DNA of 18,196 nt. It comes from Pseudomonadota bacterium (lineage in GTDB: Bacteria > Pseudomonadota > Gammaproteobacteria > Xanthomonadales > Xanthomonadaceae). The notes under the pieces were generated by a model. The model made no database searches and was not told the DNA's origin. It saw only the letters and a list, made by a program, of their open reading frames with translations. This document shows positions 15,260 to 18,196 of the stretch, one piece after another (the stretch's first letter is position 1; each line of letters opens with the position of its first letter). The translations under genes were made by a program, and so were the position numbers. The stretch lies in the NCBI GenBank assembly GCA_019348095.1, contig JAHWKC010000009.1:1-18196 (forward strand), read 5' to 3'.

Positions 15260-15288
15260 TTGGCACTGTGACGAACGCCTCCTACACT
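15260..15288 (+). promoter_or_regulatory. Sigma70-like promoter of the propeller sensor
   Basis: TTGGCA (15260-15265) and TACACT (15283-15288) are separated by exactly 17 bases, the best promoter match in the window. Transcription would begin near 15295, giving a leader of about 18 bases to the GTG at 15313. Confidence 0.65.
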
Positions 15289-15312
15289 GCGGACTGACAC
15301 GCCAACCCCGCG

Positions 15313-17847
15313 GTGTTCGTGCCTCCGTATCGCATCCCTGTCGCCGCCCTGCTAGGGCTGATCATGTGGCTGACGCCCGTCGCGGATACGTGGGCGGCGA
15401 CCCGCGACTTCTATTTCACCCGGCTCGGCAGCGAGCACGGGCTGGCCCAGAACACCGTGACCGCCCTGGCGCAGGACCCGCAGGGCTTCGTCTGGGTCGG
15501 CACCCAGGGCGGGCTGCACCGCTACGACGGGCAACGCTACACCCTGTTCCGCCACGATCCGCACAACCCCGCCAGCCTGCCCGACAGCTACATCACCGCG
15601 CTCGACTTTGAGCGCGATGCATTGTGGATCGGCACCTATTCCGAATACGTGGCGCGCCTGGACCTCGGCAGCGGCACGATCCGGCGCTTCGATACCCCGG
15701 CCGGCCGCGGCCGTGCGCATCGCCAGGTGCGCGCGGTGCTCGCAAGCGCGGGCACGGTATGGATCGGCACCAATCGGGGACTGGAACGGCTGGACCCGGC
15801 CAGCGGCCATCGAGACACCGTGCTGCAGCTCGATCCCCTCACGCTACGCGGCGGACCTTGGCAGAAGCTCCTGGCCGATCGCGCCGGTCGGATCTGGTAC
15901 GCCTCCGCGGCCGGCTTGTTTCGCGTCGATGTGGACGGGGCGGTGCGGCGGGTCGGCGCGCCCGCAGCGACCCGAACCCTGGCGCTCGACCGCGACGGGC
16001 GGATCTGGGTCGGCCGCAGCGATGGTCTGTTCCGGGTCGCTCCCGACGGCAGCACGCTGATCCGCGCCTGGACCGCAGGCGCCGGCGATGGCCGGAACGA
16101 GGTCCGCGCGATTGCGCAGGCGCCCGACGGGCGCCTGTGGTTCTCGGTCGCGCTTGGCGGCCTGCGCCGGTTCGACCCCGCCAGCGGCCGCATCAGCGTG
16201 ATCCAGGAGGAGCCCGGCGTCGATGCGACGTTGCCGGAGAACGAGATCAGTGCCCTGATGATCGACCACGGCGGCATGCTCTGGGCGGGCGGGCAGCTTC
16301 GCGGCGTGGCGGTGACAGACCCGCGCGGCGCCCGCTTCCGCTACCTGTTCAGCCAGTCCGGCGCCGCAGCCGGCCCCATCGCCACCAACGACAGCGTCCG
16401 CACCGTACATGAAGGCGGCGATGGCGCCCTTTGGGTCGGCACCGACGACGCCCGGTTGTTGCGCTATGACATCAGCGGCGACCGGTTCGAGGACTGGACC
16501 GCGCGCTTGCCGCCCACCAGCGATGCGCAGCCCCGGCGGATCGTGTCGATCCGCGACGCCGGTCACGGCCGCATCTGGCTGGGCTCCAGTCACGGGCTGC
16601 TGCGGATGGAACCTGGCACCGGAACGGTCGAGCCGTTCCATCTGGGCGACGGCGCGTCCGGGGACTTCAGCGGCACCAGCGTGCGTGCAGTGCTGACCGA
16701 CCGGCGCGGCGACATGTGGCTGGGCACCCGCGACATCGGCGCGTTGCAGGTGCGGCGCGACGGCCGCCATGTGGTCAACTACAGCCATCGCGACGGCGAC
16801 CCGCGCCGGCTCGCGCACCCGACCGTGCATGCCTTGCAGGAAGACGAGCGCGGACGGATCTGGTTCGGCACCGGCGACGGACTCGACATGCTCGACCCGG
16901 TCGACGGCCGCCTGCGGCACTACCGCCACGACATCTACGACCCCGCTTCATTGGCCGGTAACCTGGTGCGTGCCCTGCACGTCGATCATGACGGCGCGCT
17001 GTGGATCGGCACCCACAGCGGGCTCAGCCGCGCCGTCGAACACCCCGACGGCAGCATCAGCTTCACCCACCCGCTGGCCGAGGCCATGGCCGGGGCGCCG
17101 GTGCCGGTGGTGTTCTCCATCGTGGAGGCGGTGCCTGGCCAGCTATGGCTCGGCACCGACGCCGGCATCGTCCGGCTCGACATCGCCAGTGGTGACCTGC
17201 GCCAGTACGGGTTGGCCGACGGATTGCAGGACCTGGAGTTCAACGGCAATGCAGCCACGTTGCTGAGCGATGGCCGCTTGGTGTTCGGCGGCGTGCGCGG
17301 GCTCAACCTGTTCGAGCACGCCGGGGTGGCCGAGGCCGGCCATACTCCGCCGGTGCGCCTCTTGTCGGCGCGGATCGGCACCCAGGGCGGGCCATCCAGG
17401 GGCGTGCTGTGGAAGCCCGACACGCTCGAAGTGCCCGACGGCGCCGTGCTGCTGCGCCTGCGCATCGGTGCGATGGATTTCTCCCCGACCGCGGACATCC
17501 GCTACCGCTATCGGATGGATGGCTTCGATGGCGAATGGATCGACAACGGCAGTCAGGCCGACATCACCTATACCCGGCTGCCGCCAGGGCGCTACACGTT
17601 CCGCGCGCAGGCGAGCAACCCGGACGGCGTCTGGGCCGGCCAGGAATTGCAGGTGCCGGTGCACGTGGCGCCGCCGCTGTGGCGCCATCCGTTGTCCCTG
17701 GCCGCGCTGACGCTGGCCGGATTGGCCCTGGCGATGGTGGCGTCCTGGCGCTGGCGCTCGCGGCCTGCACCGGCGACGAGCCGCTCGACCCGCAGCGTGG
17801 CTTCATTGGCGGGACGGGCGACAACCGCGAGATCGGGCTGGTGGTGA
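15313..17847 (+). pseudogene. Two-component-regulator propeller sensor, output domain missing
   Basis: The frame encodes 844 residues. A signal peptide (about 1-29, cut near TWA-A) is followed from about residue 55 to 666 by roughly 14 Reg_prop blades with the repeating core D-x-x-G-x-[IVL]-W-[IVLF]-G-T-x-x-G-L, i.e. two seven-bladed periplasmic propellers. A Y_Y_Y domain follows (about 717-787, RYRYRMDGFDGEW...LPPGRYTFRAQASNPDG), then one TM helix (about 793-810). In this family the helix is followed by a cytoplasmic histidine kinase, GGDEF or regulator domain. Here the frame ends 34 residues later in an Arg/Ser-rich tail that looks out of frame, and a lipoprotein-like frame takes over. The gene therefore seems broken near 17745-17760. 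The GTG start fits the promoter at 15260-15288; a second GTG lies two codons on. If the break is a sequence artefact, the gene is an intact hybrid sensor. Confidence 0.85.
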
Positions 17848-17981
17848 ACTCCACCGACAAGGCGCTGACGCTGTTCCAGCTGGGCAGGCCGAGCGAGCAG
17901 CGCCAGATCCCCTTCGGCGCCAGCACCGTGGTGACCCCCGTCGGCCTGTCGGTGCGGGGCAACCTCGCGCTGGTGCCGCTG
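17745..17981 (+). pseudogene. Start-less N-terminal fragment of a lipoprotein
   Basis: In a different frame from the sensor, the sequence reads LALALAACTGDEPLDP, then RGFIGGTGDNREIGLVVNST and LFQLGRPSEQRQIPFGAST. LALALAAC is a typical lipobox with its lipidation cysteine, and the following text looks like the first blade of a YVTN/YncE-type propeller lipoprotein (tentative). No ATG, GTG or TTG with the missing N-terminal part of the signal peptide precedes it: upstream bases are the sensor's TM helix. Codon use is GC-rich like the rest of the window. The resemblance appears to end around 17981. Confidence 0.5.
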
Positions 17982-18196
17982 GTGGCTCAGCTTTGGTGCC
18001 ATGCAGTTGTGGAACTCTTTCGGGAGAACACTGTCGCGGCGTGGCGAGCGGTACCACTCGACGGAGACGACCAGCCTGGCTCCGAGGTGCTCGCGAAGCT
18101 ACAGGCGTCGATCCTCGACATCGCGCGGGGTTCGGTGGCGGACCTCGCGGAGGTAGAACTCGAAGGCTCGCCTCGATGGATTGGAGATCTCGCGCA
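17982..18196 (+). CDS. Unidentified coding fragment at the right edge
   Basis: The same frame as the lipoprotein fragment stays open to the end of the window, but its character changes: VELFRENTVAAWRAVPLDGD, then EVLAKLQASILDIARGSVAD, then a segment ending SPRWIGDLA. Third positions are clearly less GC-rich (ctt, gtt, gaa, ttt, aca, gta, cta, cct, att, gga). It reads like a soluble helical protein and I do not recognise it. It has no start or stop here. Another forward frame is also open for about 160 bases, so even the frame is uncertain. Confidence 0.3.
   Translation, partial: MAQLWCHAVVELFRENTVAAWRAVPLDGDDQPGSEVLAKLQASILDIARGSVADLAEVELEGSPRWIGDLA

Noticed and set aside
15108..15312. 6S RNA next to ygfB
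   Set aside because: ssrS lies near ygfB in many gammaproteobacteria, but this stretch shows no long rod-like fold with a central bubble and contains the sensor promoter instead.

Overview
The window is a GC-rich chromosomal segment most likely from a Xanthomonadaceae gammaproteobacterium (Lysobacter, Luteimonas or Stenotrophomonas-like). This rests on the gene order gmk/yicC divergent from rph-rdgB-hemW, the pepP-ygfB pair, strong GC bias at third codon positions, and short intergenic inverted repeats of the GTAGGAGCGGC and GTAGAGC types that I associate with this group. Organism assignment is inference; no rRNA or marker gene suitable for typing is present.

Layout. Positions 42-1661 (minus): gmk and yicC, separated by an unusual heptad-repeat block. 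Positions 1927-4563 (plus): rph, rdgB and hemW, covering RNA 3' processing, nucleotide-pool cleaning and heme trafficking, with a REP pair between rdgB and hemW. Positions 4743-7372 (plus): a DUF1631 protein overlapping a PilZ c-di-GMP receptor by 4 bases. Positions 7533-10259 (minus): a large CHASE-PAS-GGDEF-EAL membrane protein convergent with the PilZ gene, so the middle third is a c-di-GMP neighbourhood. Positions 10252-12005 (plus): prolidase pepQ and a fluoride-channel-like crcB, again overlapping by 4 bases. Positions 12125-15107 (minus): a YgdQ-type TerC membrane protein, aminopeptidase pepP and ygfB, with a second heptad-repeat block between pepP and terC. From 15313 (plus): a periplasmic two-component-regulator-type beta-propeller sensor with a good sigma70-like promoter, which stops just after its membrane helix and lacks any output domain.

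The last ~450 bases look like a mosaic: the sensor gene breaks off around 17745-17760, the start-less N-terminus of a lipoprotein follows in another frame, and from about 17982 an unrelated, less GC-rich coding fragment runs off the edge. This is either a rearrangement scar or a chimeric sequence end.

Most genes are ordinary housekeeping. The points most worth a second look are the heptad-repeat/hairpin blocks at 670-785 and 12905-13040, the DUF1631-PilZ-GGDEF/EAL cluster, the altered Phe box of the CrcB protein, and the mosaic right end. I found no tRNA, rRNA, CRISPR array, transposase, phage gene or defence system.
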